From Flavobacterium sp. ALD4 (lineage in GTDB: Bacteria; Bacteroidota; Bacteroidia; Flavobacteriales; Flavobacteriaceae), in contig NZ_PJBJ01000022.1 in NCBI RefSeq assembly GCF_002836475.1, forward strand, positions 372,001 through 436,000: DNA of 64,000 nucleotides, in the 5' to 3' direction. Each line of letters opens with the position of its first letter. The first letter of the stretch is position 1. The notes under the pieces were generated by a model. The model was not told where the DNA came from, searched no databases, and was given only the letters and a program-made list of their open reading frames with translations. Below are positions 1 to 7,157 of this stretch, piece after piece. The translations under genes and the position numbers were made by a program.

Positions 1-377
1 GAAGTGCAATTTATACGATAAAATCAGATGGAACAAATTTGGTTAGAATAAATCATAACGTAAGAGGAGAAAGTAATCCAAAATTTTCTCCAAATGGTAT
101 AAAAGTTCTATTTGAGTCAGAAGTAAACGATATCGCCCACGTATACACTATGAACTCTGATGGGTCAAATGAAATCAAAATCACCAATTTCACAAACGGT
201 ACTAACCCTACGTACACAGGCCGCGCCTCTTGGTCTCCTGATGGTGCTAAAGTAGTATTCATATCAAGTAAGGACAAGGACGGTGGAAGTTCAATTTATA
301 CAATGAATTCAGACGGAACAAATGTGGTTAGAATAAATCACAATGCAAGAGAAGAGTGGAATCCTTCTTGGAGGTAA
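1..377 (+). CDS. PD40/TolB-like beta-propeller protein, C-terminal part
   Basis: The frame is open from base 3 at the window edge to the stop at 375-377, so only the C-terminus is visible. It contains propeller blades of the PD40 (WD40-like, TolB C-terminal) type: repeated units resembling SPDGAKVVF and IYTMNSDGTNVVRI, with the phrase Y-T-M/I-x-S-D-G-T/S-N occurring three times. Such propellers in Bacteroidota are usually exported or lipoprotein-anchored and mediate protein-protein contacts; no enzymatic role can be assigned. The ORF ends cleanly in NPSW plus one residue. Immediately after the stop lies the unrelated end of a FISUMP-domain gene, which suggests a recombination junction. Confidence 0.75.
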   Translation, partial: SAIYTIKSDGTNLVRINHNVRGESNPKFSPNGIKVLFESEVNDIAHVYTMNSDGSNEIKITNFTNGTNPTYTGRASWSPDGAKVVFISSKDKDGGSSIYTMNSDGTNVVRINHNAREEWNPSWR

Positions 378-379
378 GT

Positions 380-508
380 TTATCGTGGAGTTCTACTGAA
401 AATTTTAACAATGCTTACGTTCGATCCTTGTATTATGGCTATAAATGGTTTGGAGAAGTATCGATATATAACTGGGGTGATTTTTCTGTTCGTTGTATTA
501 AGGATTAA
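380..508 (+). pseudogene. Orphan C-terminal fragment of a FISUMP-domain protein
   Basis: Reading frame 380-508 encodes about 42 residues and a stop, beginning LSWSSTEN and ending NWGDFSVRCIKD. WSST near the start and SVRC near the end are the hallmark ends of the Fibrobacter succinogenes major paralogous domain (Fib_succ_major), found in surface lipoproteins of Bacteroidota. There is no start codon and the N-terminal part of the domain is missing. It begins three bases after the stop of the PD40 gene, in another frame. I infer a deletion or recombination that joined the ends of two genes. Confidence 0.6.
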
Positions 509-672
509 TTCTATCGATTAAAACTGTATAATTAACCCATCTTGCTTTATAACTTTAGATAACTGTAAGTCATTTGAGATCATTTAAAGTGAAATAATCA
601 ATTTAATTGAGTGTTTCAATTTTAAAAATAAAAACTCATTTCTTAAGGAACGAATTGTGATTAAACCTTTTA

Positions 673-951
673 TTGGGTTTGCTCATATTGGGAGCAATAT
701 TCCTTTTTAAAAACGTAATTTTAACTAATACTATGAGTGGTTTTGAAAAATTTGAATTTAGTTTAATAACGCTCCCTCTTTTTTGCTTATTATTTGGTTA
801 CATTGGGAGACTTATGTTTGATAATGAGGCATTAAAAAGTAAGTCTACAACAGAAAATGTATTTTATAATTTTATTGTAGGAGCTATTGCCTGTGGAATT
901 ATGCTGTTAACTAATTATATTGGTTGTAGCAGCAATATACCAATGAAATAA
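673..951 (+). CDS. Small hypothetical membrane protein
   Basis: A 92-residue ORF with a TTG start, an N-terminal hydrophobic segment (about residues 2-18) and two more hydrophobic stretches (about 29-48 and 66-84). No family is recognised. An in-frame stop at 658-660 lies just upstream, and a GTG at 656 opens a different frame, so the true start may have been lost by a frameshift. It stands alone in an accessory region. It may be a decayed or spurious gene. Confidence 0.35.
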   Translation: MGLLILGAIFLFKNVILTNTMSGFEKFEFSLITLPLFCLLFGYIGRLMFDNEALKSKSTTENVFYNFIVGAIACGIMLLTNYIGCSSNIPMK

Positions 952-1052
952 AGGCAATCAAGCGTTCTCACTTTGGTCGTTCACTTTGTTAAATGATGCT
1001 GTTCCAGTCAGTCATTCTTCCTTCCTTTCATTCCACAGACACTTCACAGCAC

Positions 1053-1092
1053 TAAAATAACAACAGCTTGAAAATAAGCAGTTGTTATTTTA
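1053..1092. repeat. Strong hairpin in noncoding DNA
   Basis: Arms TAAAATAACAAC (1053-1064) and GTTGTTATTTTA (1081-1092) are perfectly complementary over 12 bp. After one A-A mismatch a further GCTT/AAGC pair closes a six-base loop. It lies 100 bp after the small ORF ending at 951, so it could be a terminator, but the T-run is short. It could equally be a structural recombination or RNA element. Confidence 0.5.
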
Positions 1093-1358
1093 AGTTGTTC
1101 GTTCATCATCTCCACACGTTCTCTTCCTGCGTTCGTAGGAGCTACTACATCCAGAACACAGCTTCATCTCATTTCACTCCGTAAACTCCGGTACATTCAA
1201 TTGAGCAGTGCTATGTCTGTCGCTCCTTGTTAATTCAGCGGTTGCTCCTATGACCAGCAGTTGGGTTTACTCCGTTATCACTTTGCATTAAATCAAGGAA
1301 CGCTATGCTGTCTTTTGTTTTTCTTAACGTGCAACACTATCAGTATTCCATATCACTT

Positions 1359-1388
1359 CGTAAACTCCGTAAACTCCGTAAACTCCGT
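1359..1388. repeat. 9-bp tandem repeat, unit CGTAAACTC
   Basis: Three consecutive copies of CGTAAACTC (1359-1367, 1368-1376, 1377-1385) followed by the start of a fourth. Related single copies occur near 1180. It is a micro-satellite in noncoding DNA; no function is visible. Confidence 0.7.
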
Positions 1389-1853
1389 TCTTTTCCCATC
1401 CTGAGGCTGCTGTTCATTTGCCGCAATAACGCCACATCGCTCCTCATACAAAATTTCATAAAAATTCCATTTTTTACTTCGGTGTTTGGGGTTGTTATTC
1501 TAACGAAGAGTATTTAATTGTAAGATAAAAAAATCAAGCAAATTTAGAGTTCATTATTCACTTCCAGTCAGTCATTCTTTTCTCCATTTCCCTTCATTCT
1601 TTCCTCAATTTGCAGTGCTTTCTTTTTTTTTCTTTTTAAAAATACATTTAAATTCTGTGTTCCAACGGATATACTTTGCAATTCTGCAAACATTGCGGTC
1701 TTTGCAGAATTGCAACTGATGATGTAACTAGAAAAAGTATTTAAGGGTTAATTATTTAAATAGAAGGGAGCAGGGGTAATAATATTCGAGACGTACTTAT
1801 TATTTGAACTTGGGTTTTACTCTTTTAATATGAATTTGATTCTATTTAGTTGG

Positions 1854-1945
1854 ATTGTGGGGATAATGTGGGGATATATTGCAAATAAAAAATACTAACG
1901 CACTGATTAGCAAGTATTAGTGTTTTAATTCTGCGGAGAAAGAGG
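1854..1945. repeat. Displaced copy of tRNA-Ser 3' end plus downstream sequence (att-like repeat, left)
   Basis: This 92-bp block matches 3591-3682 without gaps, with 11 differences by eye. The last 11 bases (1935-1945) equal the 3' terminus of the tRNA-Ser gene at 3672-3755, and the rest equals its terminator region and the GTGGGGAT-rich stretch beyond it. The hairpin is kept despite base changes. A tRNA 3' end repeated in direct orientation at the far side of foreign DNA is the classic footprint of site-specific integration by a tyrosine recombinase. No integrase gene remains here. Confidence 0.75.
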
Positions 1946-2133
1946 ATGGAGATATAGCAGTTTGTCTAATTTATGATGAATTTACCTTGAAACGACTGAG
2001 AGTAGAAAAGGATTGCGTTTGGTTAATGCCGGAAAATGATAATTACAAACCCATTCAGATTACAGAAAATGAATCCTTTCAAATATGGGGAATCGTAATA
2101 AATACCTTAAAATACCATCGTAAAAGGAGATAA
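1945..2133 (+). pseudogene. umuD: Truncated UmuD, C-terminal half of the S24/LexA-type peptidase
   Basis: The frame 1945-2133 reads DGDIAV at its start, then FTLKRL (catalytic-dyad lysine region), LMPEN, and QIWGIV near the end, followed by TAA. This order is characteristic of UmuD, the LexA-like protein that is cleaved to UmuD' and joins UmuC as DNA polymerase V. About 62 residues remain; the N-terminal half with the cleavage site and catalytic serine is absent. The homology begins exactly at the end of the tRNA-derived repeat, so the 5' half was cut off at the attachment site. The stop lies one base before the umuC ATG, the usual umuDC coupling. Confidence 0.8.
2122..2130 (+). promoter_or_regulatory. 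Strong Shine-Dalgarno sequence for umuC
   Basis: AAAAGGAGA lies four bases before the umuC ATG and overlaps the umuD stop region. Clear Shine-Dalgarno sequences are unusual in Bacteroidota, where most genes here lack one. It supports the ATG at 2135. Confidence 0.6.
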
Positions 2134-2134
2134 C

Positions 2135-3394
2135 ATGTATGCTCTAATTGACTGTAACAATTTTTATGCTAGCTGTGAACGAGTGTTTAAGCCTAGCCTT
2201 AGAAACAAGCCTATTGTTGTTTTAAGTAACAATGATGGTTGCGTTGTTGCGCGTTCTAATGAAAGTAAAGCATTGGGTGTAAAAATGGGTGTTCCTATTT
2301 TCCAAATAAAAGATATGGTTAAGCAACATGGCATTGTAGTATGTTCTTCTAATTATACTTTATATGGTGACTTATCTAATAGAGTAATGATGCTTTTAAG
2401 CACATTTTCTCCTGATGTAGAGATTTACTCAATAGATGAGGCTTTCCTTAAGTTTCATGGTCATAAGTATGCAAACTTAGATGCAATAGGTTTGGAGATG
2501 CATCGAATTGTGAAAAAAGGAGTTGGGATTCCTGTCAGTGTAGGTTTCGCACCAACAAAAGCACTAGCAAAGGTGGCTAATAAGATTGCTAAAAAGTACC
2601 CTGAACGCACAAAAAATTATTATATTATAGATTCTGAAGAAAAGAGAATTAAAGCGCTTAAATGGACTAAAATAGAAGATGTTTGGGGCATAGGTAGGCA
2701 GTTTTCAAAAAGATTACAATCAATTGGTGTTACAAATGCATACCAATTTACTCAATTAAGTGATACGTACGTTAAAAAGTATTTTACAGTAGTAGGGTTA
2801 AGGCTTAAAAAGGATTTAGAGGGTGAGCCAACAATTAATTTCGAAGATATCAAACCCAAACAAAACATCGCAACAACACGAAGTTTTGACATAATGATGA
2901 AAACGAAGAATGAATTGCGTGAACGTGTTTCTTCTTTTGCATCATTAGCTGCAGTTAAATTAAGAAAACAAAAAAGTAATTGTGAATTGATTCAAGTCTT
3001 TATTTATACCAACAGATTCAGACAGGATTTGCCTCAGTACAGTGGCTATAAAACGGTTAAATTACCATTTCCTACATCATCTACATTTGAGTTAAATAAG
3101 TATGCTCAAGCAGCATTACAATCTATATATAAAGAAGGCTATAGTTATAAAAAGGCAGGTGTGATTCTTATGGGAATTAGCAAAGATCAAACCCAGCAAT
3201 TATCTATGTTTGAGTATGAAAATCCTAAGCATAAAGTATTGATGAATGTAATGGATAAACTAAATATGAAGATAGGGGATAAGGTTAAGTTTGCTAGTCA
3301 AGACTTAAAAAGAAAATGGAAGATGAAACAAGAAAGTCTTTCACCTTGCTATTCAACGAATCTAAAAGATATTATAACAATTAACTGTAAATAA
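2135..3394 (+). CDS. umuC: UmuC, Y-family DNA polymerase V catalytic subunit
   Basis: A 419-residue protein, the normal UmuC length. The catalytic N-terminus reads [15 protein letters not shown], and the second acidic motif YSIDEAFL lies near residue 101; both bind the catalytic metal ions for translesion synthesis. The thumb (WGIGRQ) and little-finger region (IATTRSF onward) follow, with QLSMFE near the C-terminus as a possible beta-clamp binding motif of the QLxLF type. The protein is probably normally activated by cleaved UmuD, but the upstream umuD is truncated, so it must use a UmuD from elsewhere or be inactive. The gene lies between the two tRNA-Ser-derived repeats, so it is probably cargo of an integrated element. 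No LexA box was identified because the original promoter is lost. Confidence 0.95.
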   Translation: MYALIDCNNFYASCERVFKPSLRNKPIVVLSNNDGCVVARSNESKALGVKMGVPIFQIKDMVKQHGIVVCSSNYTLYGDLSNRVMMLLSTFSPDVEIYSIDEAFLKFHGHKYANLDAIGLEMHRIVKKGVGIPVSVGFAPTKALAKVANKIAKKYPERTKNYYIIDSEEKRIKALKWTKIEDVWGIGRQFSKRLQSIGVTNAYQFTQLSDTYVKKYFTVVGLRLKKDLEGEPTINFEDIKPKQNIATTRSFDIMMKTKNELRERVSSFASLAAVKLRKQKSNCELIQVFIYTNRFRQDLPQYSGYKTVKLPFPTSSTFELNKYAQAALQSIYKEGYSYKKAGVILMGISKDQTQQLSMFEYENPKHKVLMNVMDKLNMKIGDKVKFASQDLKRKWKMKQESLSPCYSTNLKDIITINCK

Positions 3395-3410
3395 TATTTA
3401 CTTCTTATCT

Positions 3411-3452
3411 AAGATCTAGAAGGCATAAATAATACTTTTATTAGATCTTTTT
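3411..3452 (+). terminator. Probable terminator after umuC
   Basis: Arms AAGATCTA (3411-3418) and TAGATCTT (3442-3449) are perfectly complementary and followed by a short T-run. The loop is long (23 bases). Confidence 0.45.
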
Positions 3453-3590
3453 AATTTAGATGATTGACTGTTGACTAAAAATACTTCGAAGTCAATCTAC
3501 AATTTATTCAATCATAAATAGCATGTAAGAAAAATATAAAATAGTGTTGAGGTAATCATGTCTTGTTTCTCCTTATTCTAAAACAATTAA

Positions 3591-3682
3591 ATTGTGGGGA
3601 TTATGTGGGGATATATTGTAAATAAAAAACCCTAACTCACTGATTAACAGTTGTTAGGGTTTTAATTCCGCGGAGAAAGAGG
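3591..3682. repeat. att-like repeat, right copy, overlapping the tRNA-Ser 3' end
   Basis: This is the partner of 1854-1945 (81 of 92 bases identical by my count). It includes the tRNA-Ser 3' end (3672-3682), a CCCTAAC/GTTAGGG hairpin with adjacent A/T run that serves as the tRNA terminator on the minus strand, and a distal GTGGGGAT-rich segment. The two copies bound 1.65 kb carrying the umuD remnant and umuC. Confidence 0.75.
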
Positions 3683-3755
3683 GATTCGAACCCCCGGACC
3701 TGTAACAGTCAACAGTTTTCAAGACTGCCGCATTCGACCGCTCTGCCATTTCTCC
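3672..3755 (-). tRNA. tRNA-Ser (anticodon TGA)
   Basis: An 84-nt gene on the minus strand. The acceptor stem GGAGAAA pairs with TTTCTCC, the anticodon loop CTTGAAA gives TGA, a long variable arm is present as in all class II tRNAs, and the T-loop is GGTTCGAATCC. CCA is not encoded. Its 3' end is duplicated at 1935-1945, marking it as an integration target. Confidence 0.95.
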
Positions 3756-3787
3756 AGTGAGCGACAATCATTTGTTGATTGCGAGTG

Positions 3788-3816
3788 CAAATATAAGCAC
3801 CTTTTTCGGTTTACAA
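3788..3816 (-). promoter_or_regulatory. Promoter of tRNA-Ser(TGA), Bacteroidota sigma-A type
   Basis: On the minus strand TATATTTG (3788-3795) matches the -7 consensus TAnnTTTG, and a TTG (3814-3816) lies 18 bases upstream as the -33 element. The spacing and the position about 30 bases before the tRNA 5' end fit. Confidence 0.6.
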
Positions 3817-3921
3817 AAACAATTTGGATAAAAATTTAAGCTATTTTTTAGACTGTTTTTTAAATGTTTCATTTTCTTGCCTTTAGGGAAAATATATTTT
3901 TAAAAAAGAATTAAAAAAGGG

Positions 3922-5055
3922 CTAATAGTTTACATATTCTGTGATTTCCAAGCCGTATCCTATCATCCCAACCCGTTTTGTTTGTTCAGCATTTGAGACT
4001 AACCTTATTTTTGAGATATCGATATCATGCAGTATCTGTGCGCCGATACCAAAATCTTTGTTGTCCATTTTGACCTGTGGCGCCTTAAAAACACCTTTTG
4101 TCTGCAGCTCTTTCAATTCTACTATGCGATTCAATAAGTCAACAGACTGCACTTCTTGGTTGATAAAAAGAATAGCGCCTTTGTTTTCTTTATTGATCAG
4201 CTGGAACATGTTGTCCAGTTTCTTATCGGCATCATTTGTTAGTGTTCCTAAAATATCATTGTTTACCAAAGTGGAATTGATTCTGGTCATAACCGGTTCG
4301 CCGATATTCCATGTTCCTTTCGTTAAGGCAATATGTATTTGTTTGTTTGTCGTTTGTTGGTACGCTCTAAGTCTAAAAGTACCGTAGCGCGTCTCAATGT
4401 CATAATCTTCTTTTTTTATAATCAGACTGTCGTGTTGCATTCTGTAGGCTACAAGATCTTCAATAGAAACCAATTTCAAATTGAATTTTTTAGCCACCTT
4501 GGCCAATTGAGGCAAACGTGCCATGCTACCATCTTCATTCATGATTTCTACAATCACTCCTGCCGACTTGAAACCTGCCAATCGGGCGAAATCAATCGCT
4601 GCTTCCGTATGACCTGTTCTTCTGAGGACACCTCCTTGTTTGGCAATCAAAGGGAAGATATGTCCCGGCCTGGCTAAATCATGTGGTTTAGTGTCAGCAT
4701 TGGCAAAAGATAAAACGGTTTTAGCTCTGTCAGCAGCGGATATTCCTGTGGTTACTCCGCCACCTCTTAGATCTACGGAAACCGTGAAAGCAGTTTCCAT
4801 AGGATCGGTATTGTTAGTGACCATTACGTGCAATCCTAATTCTTTACAACGGCTTTCAGTTAATGGGGCACAAATTAATCCGCGTCCATGAGTTGCCATG
4901 AAGTTGATCATTTCTGGAGTTACTTTTTCGGCTGCTGCCAAAAAATCACCTTCGTTTTCTCGATCTTCATCATCAACAACTATGATTATTTTTCCTTGAC
5001 GGATGTCTTCGATTGCTTCCTCGATTGTGTTAAGTTGTATTTTATTTGTGACCAT
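3922..5055 (-). CDS. ribB: RibB-type 3,4-dihydroxy-2-butanone-4-phosphate synthase with degenerate RibA-like domain
   Basis: A 377-residue protein with the RibBA architecture. The N-terminal half makes dihydroxybutanone phosphate from ribulose 5-phosphate for riboflavin synthesis: the metal and substrate motifs DRENEGD (31-37), THGRGLIC (55-62) and GHTEAA (148-153) are intact. The C-terminal half (about 207-377) has the fold outline of GTP cyclohydrolase II, but the zinc-binding CxGDxxxSxRCDC region is replaced by a cysteine-free stretch ([15 protein letters not shown]), so that activity should be lost. RibA must then be supplied elsewhere. It is the last gene of the tpx-dgkA-ftsK-lolA-lpt-ribB operon, starting 9 bp after the permease gene. 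Confidence 0.9.
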   Translation of the reverse strand: MVTNKIQLNTIEEAIEDIRQGKIIIVVDDEDRENEGDFLAAAEKVTPEMINFMATHGRGLICAPLTESRCKELGLHVMVTNNTDPMETAFTVSVDLRGGGVTTGISAADRAKTVLSFANADTKPHDLARPGHIFPLIAKQGGVLRRTGHTEAAIDFARLAGFKSAGVIVEIMNEDGSMARLPQLAKVAKKFNLKLVSIEDLVAYRMQHDSLIIKKEDYDIETRYGTFRLRAYQQTTNKQIHIALTKGTWNIGEPVMTRINSTLVNNDILGTLTNDADKKLDNMFQLINKENKGAILFINQEVQSVDLLNRIVELKELQTKGVFKAPQVKMDNKDFGIGAQILHDIDISKIRLVSNAEQTKRVGMIGYGLEITEYVNY

Positions 5056-5064
5056 GATAGGTAT

Positions 5065-6504
5065 TTATTTTTTAGATGGAAATAATTTTTGAAATAGTTT
5101 TTGGAACGGACTTAAAATAACATCCATGTTTATTAATCCTATGTCGTTTGTTGCGCGATAGGTTAACAGTATAGCTAATGGGGTGAGAATAAAGGAAGAC
5201 ATCCAGGCTCCCATAAAAGGAGACATGCCGTTTTCTTGCGCTATTTTCTTCCCGAAAGTGTTTATAAAGTGAAAAGAAATAAAAATTAAAACAGCAAATA
5301 TAATAGGCAGTCCAAGTCCCCCTTTTCTAATGATGGCGCCCAAAGGAGCTCCTATAAAAAACATCATAAAACAGGCATATGCGATTACAAACTTATCGAA
5401 AAAGGCAAGTTGGTGGTTGTTGATGTTTTTCTGCTTGTTCTCTAAATTGACTTTAGTTGCGTCAATCGAGTATCCGGTACTTACGGTGTTACTGTTCGCT
5501 ATTTTTAAGATCTCTAATTTTTGTTTATTTGTATATACTGATAAAATGTCAGCGGGAATTGTTTTCTTTTTTTCTACGGCTGTTTTAGGAAGAATATTGT
5601 TGTTGGTGATTCCGGTTCGCAAATTGATGTTTTCCGAATACGATACGATTTCGGTTTTCAAATTTTTATGCAGCGAATCTAAAGTGTAGCTTAACTCGCT
5701 TATCGTCAACATCGTATTGGTGTTGGCAATATTCTTGTCGTCGACATTTACTTTATTCAATTGTGATAAATCGATATTGAGGGTATATTTCTTGTAGTAA
5801 CTTTTTGCGAAAGGCATCTTTATCCGATCTTCGTATTTTTTCGGTACGAGATCTTCATAATAGTAACCATCATTTAGAACTAATTGAAGGATGCTGGATT
5901 GCTCGCTGCTGACTAATTCTCCGTCTTTTGCTTTGATTACTGTTTTGCTCCCGTCTCCTATACTGGATTTCTTATGGATGGTAATCCCGGTCAAAATATT
6001 TCCGTTCTTTCCGGATTTTTTATTGACTTTGATATTATAATTACCCACGTCGCTAAACTGTCCTTCGGCTATGGCCATGGCAGGTTTTACTTGGGCAATG
6101 TTTTTTCTGAAATTGATGAATTTATATTCTGCGTACGGAATTACATTGTTGGCAAAAAAAAAGGCTACGATGCTTAGCAGGAGAATAAAAGCCGTGAGAC
6201 TACGCATTGCTCTTTGTAATGAAATACCAGCAGATTTCATAGCTGCAAACTCATAGTTCTCCGCTAAATTCCCAAAGGTCATTATCGAAGCTAGCAATAT
6301 GGAAAGCGGTAATACAAGTGGAATTATTCGAGGCATCGAAAATAACAAAAACTTAATGATCAAAGCAACATCCAAATCTTTACCGGCTAGTTCAGCAATG
6401 AACAGCCAGACGGTTTGCAGTATGAATATAAAAAACAAGATTACAAATACCGTAGTAAATGTAATCAGGAATGTTTTTAATAAGTATTTGTCAAGAATTT
6501 TCAC
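5065..6504 (-). CDS. LptF/LptG-family permease (YjgP/YjgQ)
   Basis: A 479-residue inner-membrane protein of the family that extracts lipopolysaccharide and passes it to LptC. The layout is typical: two or three transmembrane segments in the first 120 residues (LLKTFLITF start, PRIIPLVLPLSILLASIMTFG), a large periplasmic beta-jellyroll domain (about 125-370), then three C-terminal helices (from about 375). The length is longer than the 360-residue proteobacterial proteins, as is common in Bacteroidota. One copy is seen here; the partner subunit must be elsewhere. It lies 7 bp after the LolA gene, so cell-envelope transport genes are grouped. Confidence 0.88.
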   Translation of the reverse strand: MKILDKYLLKTFLITFTTVFVILFFIFILQTVWLFIAELAGKDLDVALIIKFLLFSMPRIIPLVLPLSILLASIMTFGNLAENYEFAAMKSAGISLQRAMRSLTAFILLLSIVAFFFANNVIPYAEYKFINFRKNIAQVKPAMAIAEGQFSDVGNYNIKVNKKSGKNGNILTGITIHKKSSIGDGSKTVIKAKDGELVSSEQSSILQLVLNDGYYYEDLVPKKYEDRIKMPFAKSYYKKYTLNIDLSQLNKVNVDDKNIANTNTMLTISELSYTLDSLHKNLKTEIVSYSENINLRTGITNNNILPKTAVEKKKTIPADILSVYTNKQKLEILKIANSNTVSTGYSIDATKVNLENKQKNINNHQLAFFDKFVIAYACFMMFFIGAPLGAIIRKGGLGLPIIFAVLIFISFHFINTFGKKIAQENGMSPFMGAWMSSFILTPLAILLTYRATNDIGLINMDVILSPFQKLFQKLFPSKK

Positions 6505-6511
6505 CTAAGAA

Positions 6512-7153
6512 TTAATCTAATTTATTGATGTAGTAATTTGGATATTTACTTTCGGCAAAGATAAATTGATTTTTCGACAAAGGTTGATTGGTTTTAAAAG
6601 AATTAACGGTTAAAGTAGTTTTTGTTCCGTTTTTACCCATTTCTATCAAATTATAGATGTGTTTGGTTTGTACATCAATACCTAATAGTATTTCTTTTCT
6701 TTGATCTTTCGAATTAGTGGGGATTAGTTTGATGTATTGTATTTTTCGACCTCTTACATCTTGCAGGATATTCGTAGAGTATTTATAACCACTATTGAAG
6801 AAAGTTAACATTTTTGAAGGTGTAATTGCACTGTCGTCTTTTTCGTTAAAGCTTGAAATTGAAATTTCTTCATCTTCTGGAACAATAGTGTAGGTTTTCT
6901 TACCGTCAAAAATTTTGGTAATTCCCATAAAATTAAGAACATATTGATTATTTTTCATCGTTACGTTCCCTTTACTGTCCTGATTAATATTTTCTTTTGC
7001 ATTATTCAAGGAATATTTGAAATCAATTACAATATTCTCATAACTTCTCACTTTTGCTGTTACCTGATCTAAAAGGGCTTTTGCCTTTTTATCTTGTGCT
7101 TGTATCGAAAAGCTAAAAAGAAGAATAAATGTAATTAGAGTAAATTTTTTCAT
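6512..7153 (-). CDS. lolA: LolA-like outer-membrane lipoprotein carrier
   Basis: I choose the ATG at 7153 because it opens a clean signal peptide (MKKFTLITFILLFSFSIQA) and lies four bases after the ftsK stop; an upstream in-frame start at 7192 would overlap ftsK and bury the signal. The mature protein of about 194 residues has the LolA/LolB-like pattern of alternating strands (VIDFKYSLNN, GNVTMKNNQYVLNFMG, FDGKKTYTIVPEDEE). LolA shuttles lipoproteins across the periplasm from LolCDE to the outer membrane. It is co-transcribed with ftsK and the lpt permease. Confidence 0.85.
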   Translation of the reverse strand: MKKFTLITFILLFSFSIQAQDKKAKALLDQVTAKVRSYENIVIDFKYSLNNAKENINQDSKGNVTMKNNQYVLNFMGITKIFDGKKTYTIVPEDEEISISSFNEKDDSAITPSKMLTFFNSGYKYSTNILQDVRGRKIQYIKLIPTNSKDQRKEILLGIDVQTKHIYNLIEMGKNGTKTTLTVNSFKTNQPLSKNQFIFAESKYPNYYINKLD

Positions 7154-7157
7154 AGTA

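Larger units (their letters stand above)
952..1853. other. Long noncoding stretch with C-rich, repeat-bearing sequence
   Basis: About 900 bases without a believable gene. From 960 to about 1660 the plus strand is unusually rich in C and in short motifs such as CAGTCAGTCATTCTT (near 1005 and 1565), ACTCCGTAAACTCCG (near 1178 and 1355) and CACTTCG/CACTTTG. A strong hairpin (1054-1092) and a 9-bp tandem repeat (1359-1388) lie inside. The 70-codon ORF at 1305 is a translation of the repeats. Composition and motif reuse differ from neighbouring coding DNA. Confidence 0.5.

Noticed and set aside
1305..1517. 70-codon ORF in the C-rich stretch
   Set aside because: It translates the 9-bp tandem repeat (LRKLRKLR), has no family and no start context.
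1854..1900. Possible 3' end of an integrase gene in the GTGGGGAT-rich part of the repeat
   Set aside because: Only a dozen codons could be read and no catalytic motif is present, so a recombinase cannot be claimed.
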